Shown here piece after piece: positions 21,593 through 32,399 of a stretch of DNA of 64,000 nucleotides. The DNA lies in contig CP142452.1 of assembly GCA_038049695.1 (NCBI GenBank), forward strand, positions 51,108,501 to 51,172,500, given 5' to 3'. The notes beneath the pieces are model-generated. The model saw only the letters and a list, made by a program, of their open reading frames with translations. It did no database searches and was not told the DNA's origin. The stretch's first letter is position 1, and each line of letters starts with the position of its first letter. Made by a program: the position numbers and the translations under genes. This DNA comes from Cinnamomum chago. Lineage: Eukaryota > Streptophyta > Magnoliopsida > Laurales > Lauraceae.

Positions 21593-22820
21593 AATCATTT
21601 AGAGAAACATCCCACCTATGATCGGATTAGGAAAGGAATTCTGAGCACAGATACTAGAGAGCTGAAGGAAGTCAATGTTAAGGATCTCAACCATCAAGAG
21701 AGATGGAATCTGTTAGAAAGATTGATTAAAGTTGGAGAGGATGACATTGAAAAGTTCCTTTTGAAGCTCAAGAACAGAGTAGAAAAGTAAGCTCCTATGT
21801 TTATGTCTCACTTGTTTTGTAGATTTTGGGGTGACTTTCAAACATACGGTGTCCATGAACCAATGAATCACATTCATTTGATGGGTCTGTTCTTGTTCTG
21901 TTCTGTTCTGTTCTTTTATGATATTCAGAGTTGGAATTGAGCTTCCCACTATCGAAGTCCGATTCGAGCATTTGAACATTGAAGGTGAAGCATATGTGGG
22001 TAGCAGAGGTTCACCCACAGTCATCAATTTCATCTTTAATATGCTAGAGGTAACTCTCTTGATAAATATGCATGCATTTGGGTGTCTGTAATCTTCTGTA
22101 CTTTCAGAAGTTTTGATTTGGCAATTCCTATTTCATTTTCAAAGGGGCTCTTGAGCACTCTTCATATTCTTCCAAGTCCATGATATCAGCGGAATCATCA
22201 AGCCTCATAGGTAAGTGAAGTTCTTCAAACAATTCACAAATTGATTTTTACATGATTATCTGATTATGTTATTTGTTTTACATCCCTGAAACATGCAATT
22301 GATTCACCTGCAAATTTTGCAGAATGACTTTGCTTTTAGGACCTCCGAGTTCCGGTGAAACCACTTTATTATTAGCTTTGGCAGGAAAGCTTGACAAAGA
22401 TTTAAAGGTAGAGATTCTTTTTTTTTTTTTTGTCCCACCTATATATTGGAGGCTATATTATTTACATCTAATACTTTTTATAACATCAGGTTTCTGGAAG
22501 AGTTACTTACAATGGTCATCAAATGGATGAGTTTGTACCTCAAAGGAGCTCTGCTTATATTAGTCAAAATGATATCCACATTGGGGAAATGACTGTGAGA
22601 GAAACACTGTCTTTCTCTGCTCGATGCCAAGGAGTCGGAGCCTGCTACGGTTAGTCAAGTGAATGGTTTGAGTTATGAGAATTAGATCAGGCCATTTTTG
22701 GGGTCTCAATCAGTAACTTCTCCATTCCAACAATGATTTGCAGAAATGTTATAGGAACTTTCAAGAAGGGAGAAAGAAGCAAATATTAAACCAGATCCAG
22801 ACTTAGATGTATTCATGAAG
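21593..22820 (+). pseudogene. Captured exons of PDR-type ABCG transporter
   Basis: Six exons with introns: about 21593-21786 (PTYDRIRKGIL ... LKNRVEK), 21929-22049 (GIELPTIEVRFEHL), about 22144-22210 (LLSTLHILPSP plus a shifted DISGIIKP; internal deletion), 22323-22407 ([21 protein letters not shown]), 22490-22648 ([39 protein letters not shown]) and 22744-22820 (KPDPDLDVFMK, with an in-frame TAG near its start). This is the first nucleotide-binding domain of a full-size pleiotropic drug resistance transporter. The Walker A lysine is E (GPPSSGETT), so ATP hydrolysis would be lost even if translated. Confidence 0.88.
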
Positions 22821-23253
22821 GTAAGAAGCAAGGACATAATTTTGGATCTAGCTTTTGTTTCTTTTTGTATATATTCCTAACATTTATGTTCAAGATTGTA
22901 AAAACAGAGGCACCCTTATAATGTGATTGGACTTTTTGTCTCACTGCTAAATGAATATTTGATTCTCCCATGTACAGTGATCTTGCTGTAGCCTACCTGA
23001 ATTTCCTTTTGATATGGTTTTATTGAGACTAGTTTCTTAATTAAATGTTTTCATTGTTGGATATTTTCTAAGAAGACCAGGTTTGGTGTAGTGATATCAT
23101 CATGTCAATTCTATTATAAGCTGTGCTGCTACTTGAAAAAAGAATAAAGAGAAACTGAATTATTTATGTATTTACAAAACTGGTGTTGTATACAAAATAC
23201 AGTAATCATCATTATTTGCTTGAAATATATAATTATTGTTGGGGGCTATGCAG

Positions 23254-23322
23254 GTTCATGGAGATTACTCTGAAGATGTGGGAGTAAAGTTGGAGAGGCC
23301 CTCTGAAGAAACCGTGGTTGAG
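23254..23322 (+). pseudogene. Unidentified exon-like fragment in CACTA
   Basis: Between GGGGCTATGCAG (23253) and GAG|GTTATG lie 23 codons, VHGDYSEDVGVKLERPSEE and TVVE. It has good splice sites and codon-like composition, but I do not recognise the protein. It may be the eighth captured gene or part of an ancestral CACTA gene. Two other short exon-like stretches, 20828-20890 and 21035-21088, are equally unassigned. Confidence 0.35.
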
Positions 23323-23619
23323 GTTATGTCGTGACGCTTTGGTTACGAATTCGAAGGTTAATGTAAATAGTTTGGATTATGGATGGATTCAAATTGGCTA
23401 TGTTTTGAATAATTTGTTTGATTTAGTGCGTGGACGAGCAAGTACGTTCCTTAATGTGAATGGTGATTAATTTCCAATTAATGAAATGGTTCTTATTGAA
23501 TGTTGCTATTAATATTTTTTTGCATCTTTTGTAAGGCAGGTTTAGTGATTTGAATGTGTATCCATACTGCAACATGTTATTAGTAATGTATATATTGCAT
23601 TTTTATTTAAAAAAAAAAA

Positions 23620-23960
23620 AGAATGGTATCTCGCTTTTACGAAAACTGTCACAACTGATGACTATTTGTGTCACTTTTGGTCCGAAAACAACATATTGAT
23701 CACTGCTTTTGAAAAGGGAGACAACAAAGTTATCTTTCTTGTGACGCTTTTAAGTTATTTCAGTGTCACTTTTGGGTTTAAAGTGACACAAGTAACCTTT
23801 TTTTGTGTCACTTTGATAACAGAAACTGACACAACAAAGGTATTTCTTGAGACGCTTTTACGAACTTTTAGTGACGCTGGCAGATAAGACGCTTGCATAG
23901 TCATCAGAAAAGCGACACAAACCACTTTTTAAGACACTTTAAAAGTGACTCATTAAGACA
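23620..23960 (+). repeat. CACTA right subterminal repeats
   Basis: TGTGTCACTTTTGG, TGTGACGCTTTTAAG, AAAGTGACACAAG, TTGAGACGCTTTTACG, AGTGACGCTGG and AAGCGACACAAACC, mirror copies of the left-end words. The density and mixture of orientations are as expected for CACTA subterminal arrays. Confidence 0.85.
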
Positions 23961-23975
23961 TTTTTTTTTGTAGTG
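23961..23975 (-). repeat. CACTA right terminal inverted repeat
   Basis: TTTTTTTTTGTAGTG, inverse of the left end, followed at once by the TGG target duplication. Confidence 0.9.
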
Positions 23976-23978
23976 TGG

Positions 23979-24281
23979 AAGGATAGTCAGGCCCCCTGAC
24001 AGTTCTCATTCTTGGGAGAGTCTTACGAGGCAATCCCGGAAGAACTGGAACTGGATCCCTGTAACTATGATGAAGCAATTAATGACATAGATTCGGGACG
24101 TTGGCAAGATGCTATGAAAGCTGAGATGGAGTCTATGTACTCTAATCAGGTCTGGACACTTGCGGACTTGCCTGCCAATATCAAACCGATTGGGTGCAAG
24201 TGGGTCTACAAGAGAAAGAGAGGACCAGATGGAAGAGTTGAGACCTTTAAGGCCAGGCTTGTTGCGAAAGGGTATACTCAG
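23979..24281 (+). pseudogene. C1 reverse transcriptase, segment 1
   Basis: Resumes C1 pol after CACTA: RIVRPPD, then (one-base frame change near 24000) LGESYEAIPEELELDP, DAMKAEMESMYSNQVWTL, IGCKWVYKRKRG and FKARLVAKGYTQ, the N-terminal copia RT (RVT_2) region. Interrupted at 24281 by S1. The target duplication CTCAG (24277-24281 and 28388-28392) shows that the reading continues at 28393. Confidence 0.9.
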
Positions 24282-24794
24282 TGTGAGAACCCGACCCCTA
24301 ATTTCCTGGATTAGTGTTGTTTTATTTGTGGATTAGTTTCTTTTAGTGAGATTAGTGTTTGTTGGGTTGAGTTTGTGAGCTAGAATAGTTTTTCACTAGT
24401 TTTGGGGAGTTTTGAGTGCCTTTGTGATTAGTGGGACCCTTTGGGGGTTCTTTTAGTGACTTTGCGCGTAATTGGGAGATTATTCAAAATTTCCAATAAT
24501 TCTTGTTTTAACCTTGTTTGACTCATTTTGTTAATCTCTACAACTTTCATGTTGATCCCGTCCCCGTTCGAGACCCCGAAACCCGATTTCATAGCCTTGA
24601 GGGCAAAACAGTCTTTTCACACCAAATCTGGACCCAAATTTTGAGATCCCAGAACCATGCAAAAATTATACTTTTTGAAAACTAGATTTTATGAAAAACA
24701 TTTTCCTCTTCTTCGTCGATCGCATCCGAGGTCTAGAAATGGATGTTTTAATCCCGACAAGCTTAAGTGATGGTGGGGCCCAAACCCACCCTTT

Positions 24795-24803
24795 TATATA
24801 AGG
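24795..24803 (+). promoter_or_regulatory. TATA box of solo LTR S1
   Basis: TATATAAGG, ~513 nt from the LTR start and ~65 nt downstream of the conserved U3 box. The inverse S3 copy has CTTTTTATAATGAG at the matching place. Promoter function is inferred. Confidence 0.5.
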
Positions 24804-25814
24804 GATCAGCCCCTCTCTTTCTCTCCCATTCGTTCTAGCACTTGAAGGGGAGGAACTTCAGCTCCATAGGGCTTTTGCCCTTTTCTTCTTGTGGTTCTTG
24901 CTTCCTTTCACAAAACCCACCTCCCAACCTTGCAAAATGGAGATTGGAGCTCAACTTCTTTTTCTCCATCCTTCTAGCTTCCCATGGACACCATTATTGT
25001 ACAAATCCAAGGTGGGCAGCCCCTATTTCAAGCTTCTTCTTGTTGATTGATGGCCCTAGAGGTAAGGACTTCTTTCCATCTTCTATTGTTGAGCTATGGT
25101 TTTCCCTTAGGTTCTATTTCCTAGTTTGGTTTGAGCTCATTCCTTGTCTTTCATTGTTTGACCCATTTTAGGGTTTGTTTTGGGGGTTTTGCTTGTAGCT
25201 TTGGAGCTTGGATTTGGAAGAGTGTTTAGGCTTGATTTCTTGAATAGAAAACCCAAGGCAAGTGGATGATTGGATCGTTTTGATTATTAACATGTTTTGT
25301 GAGAAAATCTTGATTCATTAATGGTTTTGATGATTTTAATAGTTCTTTTGCTATGATTAATATTGATTTCGAAATGTGCTTACTGATGAGTTTATTTGTC
25401 TCTTGTTCATACTTGAAAATGTATGCATCATATTGTCAAGATTTCAAATGGTTTCACATAAATGAGTTTTCTTAACCTTGAGATTGATTGGGAATGGAAA
25501 GAATGGAAAGGGAAGAAATTGAAATGAGGAGCTTTTTAGCTCATTTGATGTTTTGAAAACATTGGTTTAGAGTTTTCATTATTTCTTGCTAATAGTTCAA
25601 TGGATCCTTGTGATTAGTGGGTTTCTTCTCTCTTTGGTGATTGAATGAAAAGAGATGGAGGTGATGGAATGAACACATGTTGTGGGGTTTTGGAGAAGTA
25701 TAGATAGATGTATTGGATGAGCTCTTAATTCAGTTTTATTGCAGGGTTTAAATGGAAGTGAGGAGAATGGTTTTGCGGAGGAAAAATGGCTCAAATCTGA
25801 ACACAGTGGGTGTT

Positions 25815-26315
25815 TCCCGCACCTGGCGGTCAACCAGCGGTCACCTGTCAGCTAGCCGTCTGATGACTGGCGGCTAACCGCCAGCTAGCCGAACAGTCGC
25901 GGTTACTTTTCTAGAGAGCAACATTTTCCTCCTGAAAACACGGTTAGCCTCACGGTTAGCCAGCGGCTAACCGCCGAACCCATCGGCGGCTAACCGCCAG
26001 CCAACCGACTCATTCGATTACTTTTCCAGAGAGCAACCTTTTCCACCTGAAAATACGGTTAGCCTGACGGTTAGCAAGCGGCTAACTGCCGAACCCATTG
26101 GCAGCTAACCGCCAGCCAACCGAACCATTTCGGTTACATTTCCAGTAACTCGTCTTTCTGTCAGGCCAACCGCGGTCAGCCAGCGGTTAACCGCCGAACC
26201 CAACGGCGTCTAACCGCCATCTGACCGCTAGGTGACCGAAATCACCCAGACAACCATTCCGGAGAGCTCCTCGCTCGAGCGAACACTCTGGTTCGCTCGA
26301 GCGCTGAGCTTTGTC
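25815..26315 (+). repeat. Palindrome cassette in S1 (CGGCTAACCGCC, then GCTCGAGCG)
   Basis: Four ~100-bp units built from CGGTTAGCCAGCGGCTAACCGCC, GGCGGCTAACCGCCAGCC and a TTTCCAGAGAGCAAC-like spacer, followed by two TCGCTCGAGCGAAC-type words at 26270-26305. CpG-rich in an otherwise AT-rich LTR. The unit layout equals that of G0 and G with another core word. Confidence 0.8.
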
Positions 26316-27249
26316 GGTCAAAGGAGATTCACTAGGCATTGTATGAGGTCATTCGAGAAAGAAACCACATCACGAGGATGTCATTCAAAGTTTTGAAAAG
26401 TTAAAGTGTATAAGGAGCCCCGAATGTCCCCAAACTCAAAGAGTACAAAATTATTATTAGATCGACATACGGGATCCCTATTCACTTCAAATAATCTTGA
26501 ACCCGATACTTTCCCGAAATCTCAATTGTTTCTCGTATGTCACTGTTCCCGAGATTTATATTACATGACTTGTTTTCTCGAAAACATCGAAGTTACACTG
26601 GTAACAGTTACTTGTCCCGAAATGTATTGCCCGACATGAAATGACAGTGTGCCTTTAAGCGCCCTCGTACTGCCCGTTTACTTATTTGTACTTGATTTAT
26701 TTGCACATGTCTCGATTTGTAATTTGACCTATTAGTCGGCACCACTAAGGTTGGATAACCTTGTTGGTCTGATCCACCGACTTGGATATCCCCCTCTTGT
26801 CCCGCCAGCTGCAGTTTGGATCCCGCTACCCGGTTATTACCATGGTTTTGTCCCGATGCCGCAGATTGCTACCGTGGTTCCTGATGCCCGGCTCGCTACC
26901 GTGGTCATGTATAGTATATGTATTATGAGATCCACTGTTTCTCCTCACCTCGAGTGACTGAGATCAGTGCCTAGTATATGTATATGTATTTATGAGATCC
27001 ACTGTTTCTCCTCACCTTAAGTGACTGAGATTAGTGCCTAGTTATTGCTCTGTCACTTTAGTGATAGAGGACTTAGCTTCGTGTGATTGCCATCTTGCTA
27101 GTTCCCGATTCTTTGGATACCATACATGTTTTATATTGCTTATTTGTTTTCCGGTAAATGATTCATTTCTTTTATGAAAGTTATTATTTAAACAGGTGTT
27201 AATATTTTCCAAGGTAAATTCAATTATTGTTATACTGTTTCCCGTTCCT

Positions 27250-27760
27250 TGTACACACATGTTTTAAATGAATACCCAATTTGTTAAATATCCATGCTTC
27301 TACATATGTTTCAAATGAACACTTGTTTTGCCAGATCTCTAAGCTTACACATGTTTTAAATGAATACCTGATTTGTTAAATATCCGTGCTTTTAAATATG
27401 TTTTAAAGGACACTTGTTTTACCAGATCTCTAAGCTTACACATGTTTTAAATGAATACCCAATTTGTTAAATATCCATGCTTTTACATAGGTTTCAAATG
27501 AACATTGGTTTTGCCAGATTTCTATGTTTACACACGCTTTAAATGAATACCCGGTTTGTTGAATACTCATGCTTTTAAATAGGTCTCAATGAACGTTTGT
27601 TTTGCTAGACCTCTATATTTACACATGTTTTAAACGAACACCCGATTGTCAAATATCTATATTTTTACTGAAGATGTAAATGAATATATGTTTTGTTAGA
27701 TCTCCATGTTTTACCCATGCTTGAAACGAATACACGTTTTGTCAGAGATCCACGATTTGG
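27250..27760 (+). repeat. 91-bp minisatellite in S1
   Basis: Five to six imperfect units beginning CACATGTTTTAAATGAATACC, with ATTTGTTAAATATCC and CAGATCTCTAAGCTTA inside. Inverted counterparts are in S2 (about 30580-31110) and S3 (about 40660-41260). Absent from the 3-kb LTRs G and S4, so it accounts for part of the length difference. Confidence 0.8.
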
Positions 27761-27891
27761 CACCCGTTTAATTATATGCAGCATTGGATCAAATAACATG
27801 ATTTATCATATGTTTTATTCTTCAGTATATTTATTATCTTTTCATCCACCTGCCAAACCGTCGTGTCTGACCTACTACTTTTGGTACTCAG

Positions 27892-28027
27892 GTCCAGACT
27901 TCTTCGTTCCGAGATGAGTGCTTTTGTTGGCTATGGAGCTATGATTTGCAGGTTGTTTTGTCGGCTATGTCATGTAGACATTGAGCTTGACATAGGAGTT
28001 GTGTCACATATGGGTAGTGGTTATTAA
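27892..28027 (+). CDS. Putative LTR-embedded 3' exon, type B (S1)
   Basis: From the acceptor-like CAG (27891) one frame is open for 136 nt to TAA at 28025-28027, encoding an arginine/cysteine-rich tail with AMICRLFCRLCHVDIELDIG. S2 (30295-30430) and S3 (40385-40520) have the same length, frame and stop position. The other frame, the one used in the 92-nt type, stops early (DFFVPR-stop). Coding status is inference. Confidence 0.3.
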
Positions 28028-28392
28028 CTTGTTATTGTATGGCTTTTTTAGCCTTCTCTTGGGATTCTTAATTAATGTACATTGATAATTTGTAACTTGA
28101 ACATGTATGGGAATGTAATATCCTGTTACTGTCAGCTCTATACTTTGTTGTGATGGTTTACTACAGTCTGATATGGTTCTTGATATAATAGCTATATGCT
28201 AGGGGTTGAGTGCGTCGTGGAATCCGATGACTACGGACTCCGGGTCGCAACGCCACGAAAGCTTCCGTAAAATATTCAGAGTGTATTGAAATGTGTTGTC
28301 TTCACACACGCGGATCCTGGGAGAGAGAAAATATAATTATCCTCAATCCCATTCGCGCCCCCGAGGTTCTGGTTTGGGGGCGTGACACTCAG

Positions 28393-28516
28393 AAAGAGGG
28401 TATCGATTAGGAGGAAACCTTCTCGCCGGTAGCCATGCTCAAGTCCATCTAGATACGCTTATCCATAGAGGCTCATCTTGATTACGAGATTTGGCAAATG
28501 GATGTCAAGACGACAT
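28393..28516 (+). pseudogene. C1 reverse transcriptase, segment 2
   Basis: Continues pol with KEGID, EETFSPVAMLKSI and WQMDVKTT, the copia RT block before the YVDD motif. TAG stops at 28408-28410 and 28450-28452 replace codons. Ends where Y2 inserted; target duplication GACAT (28512-28516) / GACGT (34468-34472). Confidence 0.9.
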
Positions 28517-29778
28517 TGTTAGGGATTTTGTATTTGCAATTTGATGGATGCATTTTCACTCTAGCATCATTTAAATTTTCACACATGCATTGTTTTAGAA
28601 AATCATGAAATCTTGTTTTATACATGCATCGGATTTTAGTCTTGTAGAATTAATGATTTATGCATGTTTTGATTTTAAACTTGGATGCAATTTGTTTTGA
28701 AAAAGAATTTTATCAAATCAGTGATGTCTCTTAGTTTCATGAAGATTTGAGCTAAATGTTTCTTTCTTATGTTTTAAGCTTAAGCTCTAATCTATTCAAG
28801 CTTACTAAATACTTTATCTTTCAAATCCTTTCTTTGGTTTAAATGGTTCATGCTTTTAATATTCACTTTTTCATCATATTTTATATCATGATCCATGCTT
28901 GATAAAAGTGTCTCAAAGTCCCCTGGTTGATGCCCTCAAAAGTTGCAAGTTTCTACAAAAATCTAGAATTCTGGGCATCACCAGGTCGACCTGCCTGTGT
29001 GGCCGGTCGACCGGGCCAAGGGACCCGGTCGACAGGATTTTGAGCACCAACGGTCATTTTTCTAACCGTTGTGTGTACCAGGTCGACCGGGTAAGGGTCC
29101 AGGTTGACCGGGGAAACTAGCCGTTGGACTGTTTTTTCCTTTAAAGTCCATTATATTCCATCCTTTCAAAAGGCTTGTTGGATGAACTTTTGAGACTATT
29201 TTGGAGCCTAAGAAAGGGGAATGAGGTGATAAGGCTAGAAAGCTTTTTGGAAATCAAATGCTTGAGTTTTTAAAAGGTACATCTTACTAGTTATTTTGAT
29301 TTCCTTTCAAATTGAAATCTATGCATGTTTAAATATTTGTATTTTCATAAATGCATGATTTCTAGATTCTTAAGAGTTGTTTAGCAAACTCAATAGCATC
29401 TTTGGTAAATTAGATTGGTTTGCAAACTCTCTTGTCTAATTCACATGTGTTCTTAAACTTTAATATTCATACAACTTGTTTTAGTTCATTTCTTTAAGTT
29501 GTGTGAATCTTTCATGTGATTAGCATTTACCTTCAATCATCACTTTCTAAGCTTTGATTTTAAAATGCATCATGCATTCATTTAAGAGCTTCATTGTTGA
29601 AATTGATTGAAGTAAAACATTCATACACTTGTGCACACACTTTAGCCTATTCTAGTGAATGTTTGTAGTTTCAATTTCACTTTCATATTAGCCTATTTAA
29701 GAAGCAATTCCATTGAGCTTTAATTGTATCTCATAGAGTGTTCTTGCATAGACACCTTCTTTGAGAAGTCTCTCATTT

Positions 29779-29912
29779 GTAAAGGTTATTGCTTAGCCTA
29801 AGAAAAGCATTGTGTAAAGGTTATTGCTTAGCCTAGAAAAGCATCTTGTAAAGGTTGTTGTTAAGCCTAGAAAAAACAACATTGTAAAGGTTATTGCTTA
29901 GCCTAGTAAAAA
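29779..29912 (+). repeat. 35-bp tandem repeat in Y2
   Basis: Four copies of TGTAAAGGTTATTGCTTAGCC plus TAGAAAAGCAT-like spacer. Y1 (4400-4475) and Y3 (58245-58315) have two or three copies, so copy number varies between LTRs of this family. Confidence 0.75.
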
Positions 29913-30294
29913 GCATAATTAATGGAAATCCGGTGGGGTGATTGTGTCACGCCCCCGAACCGAAACCTCGGGGGCGGGAAATGGGATTTAGCATAAATAT
30001 ATTTTACTTCTCCCAAGATCCGCGTGTGTGAAGACAACACATTCTGAATATTTTGCGGAAGCATTTGTGGCGTTGCGACCCGAAGTCCGTGGCCATCGGA
30101 TTCCGCGTCGCACTCAACCTTTAGCACATAGCTATTATATCAAGAATCATATCGGACTGGAGTATCCATCACAATAAATTACAGAGCTGACAGTAACAGG
30201 ATATTACATTCCCAAATATGTTCAAGTTACAATTATCAATGTACATTAATTAAGAATCCCAAGAAAAGGCTAATAAAAGCCATACAACAATAAG

Positions 30295-30430
30295 CTATAA
30301 ACTACTACCCAAATGTGACGTAGCTCCGATGTCAAGCTCAATGTCTACATGACATAGCCGACAAACTAACCTGCAAAGCATGGCTCTGCAGCCAACAAAA
30401 GCACTCAACTCGGGGCGAAGAAATCTGAAC
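30295..30430 (-). CDS. Putative LTR-embedded 3' exon, type B (S2)
   Basis: Minus-strand 136-nt open stretch from the inverted acceptor CTCAG (30431-30435) to TAG at 30295-30297. The encoded tail has MLCRLVCRLCHVDIELDIG and aligns gap-free with those in S1 and S3. Intervening LTR segments differ in length between the copies. Translation is not demonstrated. Confidence 0.3.
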
Positions 30431-32399
30431 CTGAGTACCAAAAGTAGTGGGTCAGACACGACGGTCTGGCAGGTGGATGAAAAGATCACAAATATACTGA
30501 AGAATAAAACATATGATAAATCATGCTAATCGATCAAATGCTGCATATAATTACACGGGTGCAAAAGTCGGGAATCTCGGGTAAACCTGTATTCATTTCA
30601 AGTATGGGTAAAACGTGAAGATCTAATAAAACATGTATTCATTTACATCATCTATAATCATAGATATTAGACAATCGGGTATTCGTCTAAAACATGTATA
30701 AATATAGTGGTTTGACAAAACAAACGTTCATTTGAAACTTAAGTAAAACACAAGTATACAACAAATCAGGTATCCATAACAGCCTGGCAAAACCAAAGTC
30801 CATTTGAAAGATATGTGAAAATACAGATATTTAACAAAACTGGGTATTCATTTAAAACCGGTGTAACCAAAGCAATCTGTCAAAACTAGTGTTCATTTAA
30901 AACATATCTCAAAGCAGGGATATTTAACAAATCGGATATTCATTTGAAACCGGTATAAACATAGATATCTGACAAACCAAATGTCATTTACAACAAAGCA
31001 CGGATATTTAACAATTCGGGTATTCTTTTAAAACATGTGTAATCATATAAATCTAGCAAAATCATTGATCGTTTGAAACATATGTAAAAGCATGGTTATT
31101 CACCCAACCGGCATTCATTTAAAACATGTGCGGGTACAAAGAATAGAAGACAATATAACAATAACTGAATTTACATTGGAGAATATTAACACTTGTTTAA
31201 ATAACAACTTTCATAAAGGAAACGAATCATTTATCAGAAAGCAAGTAAGCAATATAAAACATGTCGGGTATCCAAGGAATCGGGAACTGGCAAGATGGCA
31301 ATCACAAGAAGCTAAGTCCTCTATCACCGAAGTGACAAGAGCGGGACGTTGGTCTCAGTCACACAAGGTGAGGAGACTCAACGTAAATCATATATACAAT
31401 AATAAATATACGGGAACGGGAACGGGACCACGGTAGCGAACCGGGTATCGGGACGGGACCACGGCAATAACCGGGTATCGGGATCCAAACTGCAGCTGGC
31501 GGGACGGGAGAGGGATTTCCAAGTCGGTGGATCAAACCGACAAGGTATCCAAGCTTAGTGATGCCGACTCATAGGTCAAATAACAAATCGGGACATATGC
31601 AAGTAAATCAAGTACAATAATTAAACGGGTAAAACGGGGGTGCTCAAGGGCACACTGTCACTTCATATTGGGCAATACATTTCGGGACAAATAACTGTTA
31701 CTAGTGTAACTTCAATGCTTTCGGGAAACAAGTCATTTGATGCAAATCTCGGGAAATGAGGAAATATAATGAACTATAACAATTCCGGGAAAATATTGAT
31801 TTCAAGATCTATATAAGTGAATAGGGGTCCCGTATGTCAATTATAGTCATCACTTGGTACTCCTTGAGTTTGCAGACATTCCGGGCTCCTTATGCACTTT
31901 TACTACTTTCAAAACTTAAAATGAGCTTATGGGTAGTACTAGATGTTACAATAGCAAGAATCAAGATTATAAACGGTCCATCCTAGGCATGACATTAATC
32001 CGGAAACATCGAGCAACCGATTCAGTCACCGAAAGGAATAGAATCCGCGATAACCAAGGGAAAGACTTGTGTTTAGATATAAAGAAGATATCGCGTCGTT
32101 CCATCCCGTTCAAGATTGAAATGGATTGCACTTCGATGCCACCGAACCAACCGTGAGGCGTGTCGGCTCAAGACATTCTCACACATGGTCCAAACAGTCC
32201 AAAAAGGGTAGTCAGGGTCCCACCTAAAACCACGAATTAGTGTCTAAATCAACACCATTCTTTTCTTCTAGTTCCCTAGTCTTAAAGACCATAGATTAGG
32301 GCATAATTGGTCTTAACACTAAGGTATATACCCCTAGGACTCATAGAAAGCCCAAAGGTTTCCAAAGATAAACAATATATCAAATTTCACTGGACTCAA

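Larger units (their letters stand above)
16593..23975 (+). mobile_element. CACTA (En/Spm-like) element with captured host exons
   Basis: 7383 bp, bounded by CACTACAAAAAAAA at 16593 and its inverse TTTTTTTTTGTAGTG ending at 23975, with the 3-bp target duplication TGG at 16590-16592 and 23976-23978. Both are CACTA hallmarks. Subterminal regions are full of GTGTCACTTT and GTGACGCTTTT words. No transposase (TnpA/TnpD) is visible, so it is non-autonomous. The interior carries plus-strand fragments of at least seven host genes with introns and splice sites. Removing the element plus one TGG restores the copia reading ...PRHSG-RIVRPP.... Confidence 0.93.
24282..28387 (+). mobile_element. Solo LTR S1, 4.1-kb Tekay-type
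   Basis: TGTGAGAACCCGACCCC...GGGGGCGTGACA, 4106 bp, target duplication CTCAG on both sides, no internal region: a solo LTR left by LTR-LTR recombination. In order it has the conserved U3 box (TTCTTCGTCGA 24709-24719, CATCCGAGG 24723-24731), TATATAAGG at 24795, donor-like AGGTAAG at 25060-25066, palindrome cassette 25815-26315, a GGATCCCGC/CCGTGGT block ~26800, a 91-bp minisatellite 27250-27760, the conserved CTGCCAAACCGTCGTGT block at 27850, acceptor-like CAG at 27891, and a terminal CGCCCCC/GGGGGCG hairpin. Confidence 0.9.

Noticed and set aside
20138..22820. Functional helicase or ABC transporter genes
   Set aside because: Only single exons or half a domain remain, with altered key residues (Walker A K to E, TDVAS to TDEAI), stops and fusion to other genes inside a CACTA element.
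24842..25171. Open frame in S1 partly shared with S3 (ending near a GPRG before GTAAG)
   Set aside because: No ATG in frame in either copy and not kept in G, G0, S2 or S4. It could be leader sequence before the proposed donor, but not a coding region I can support.
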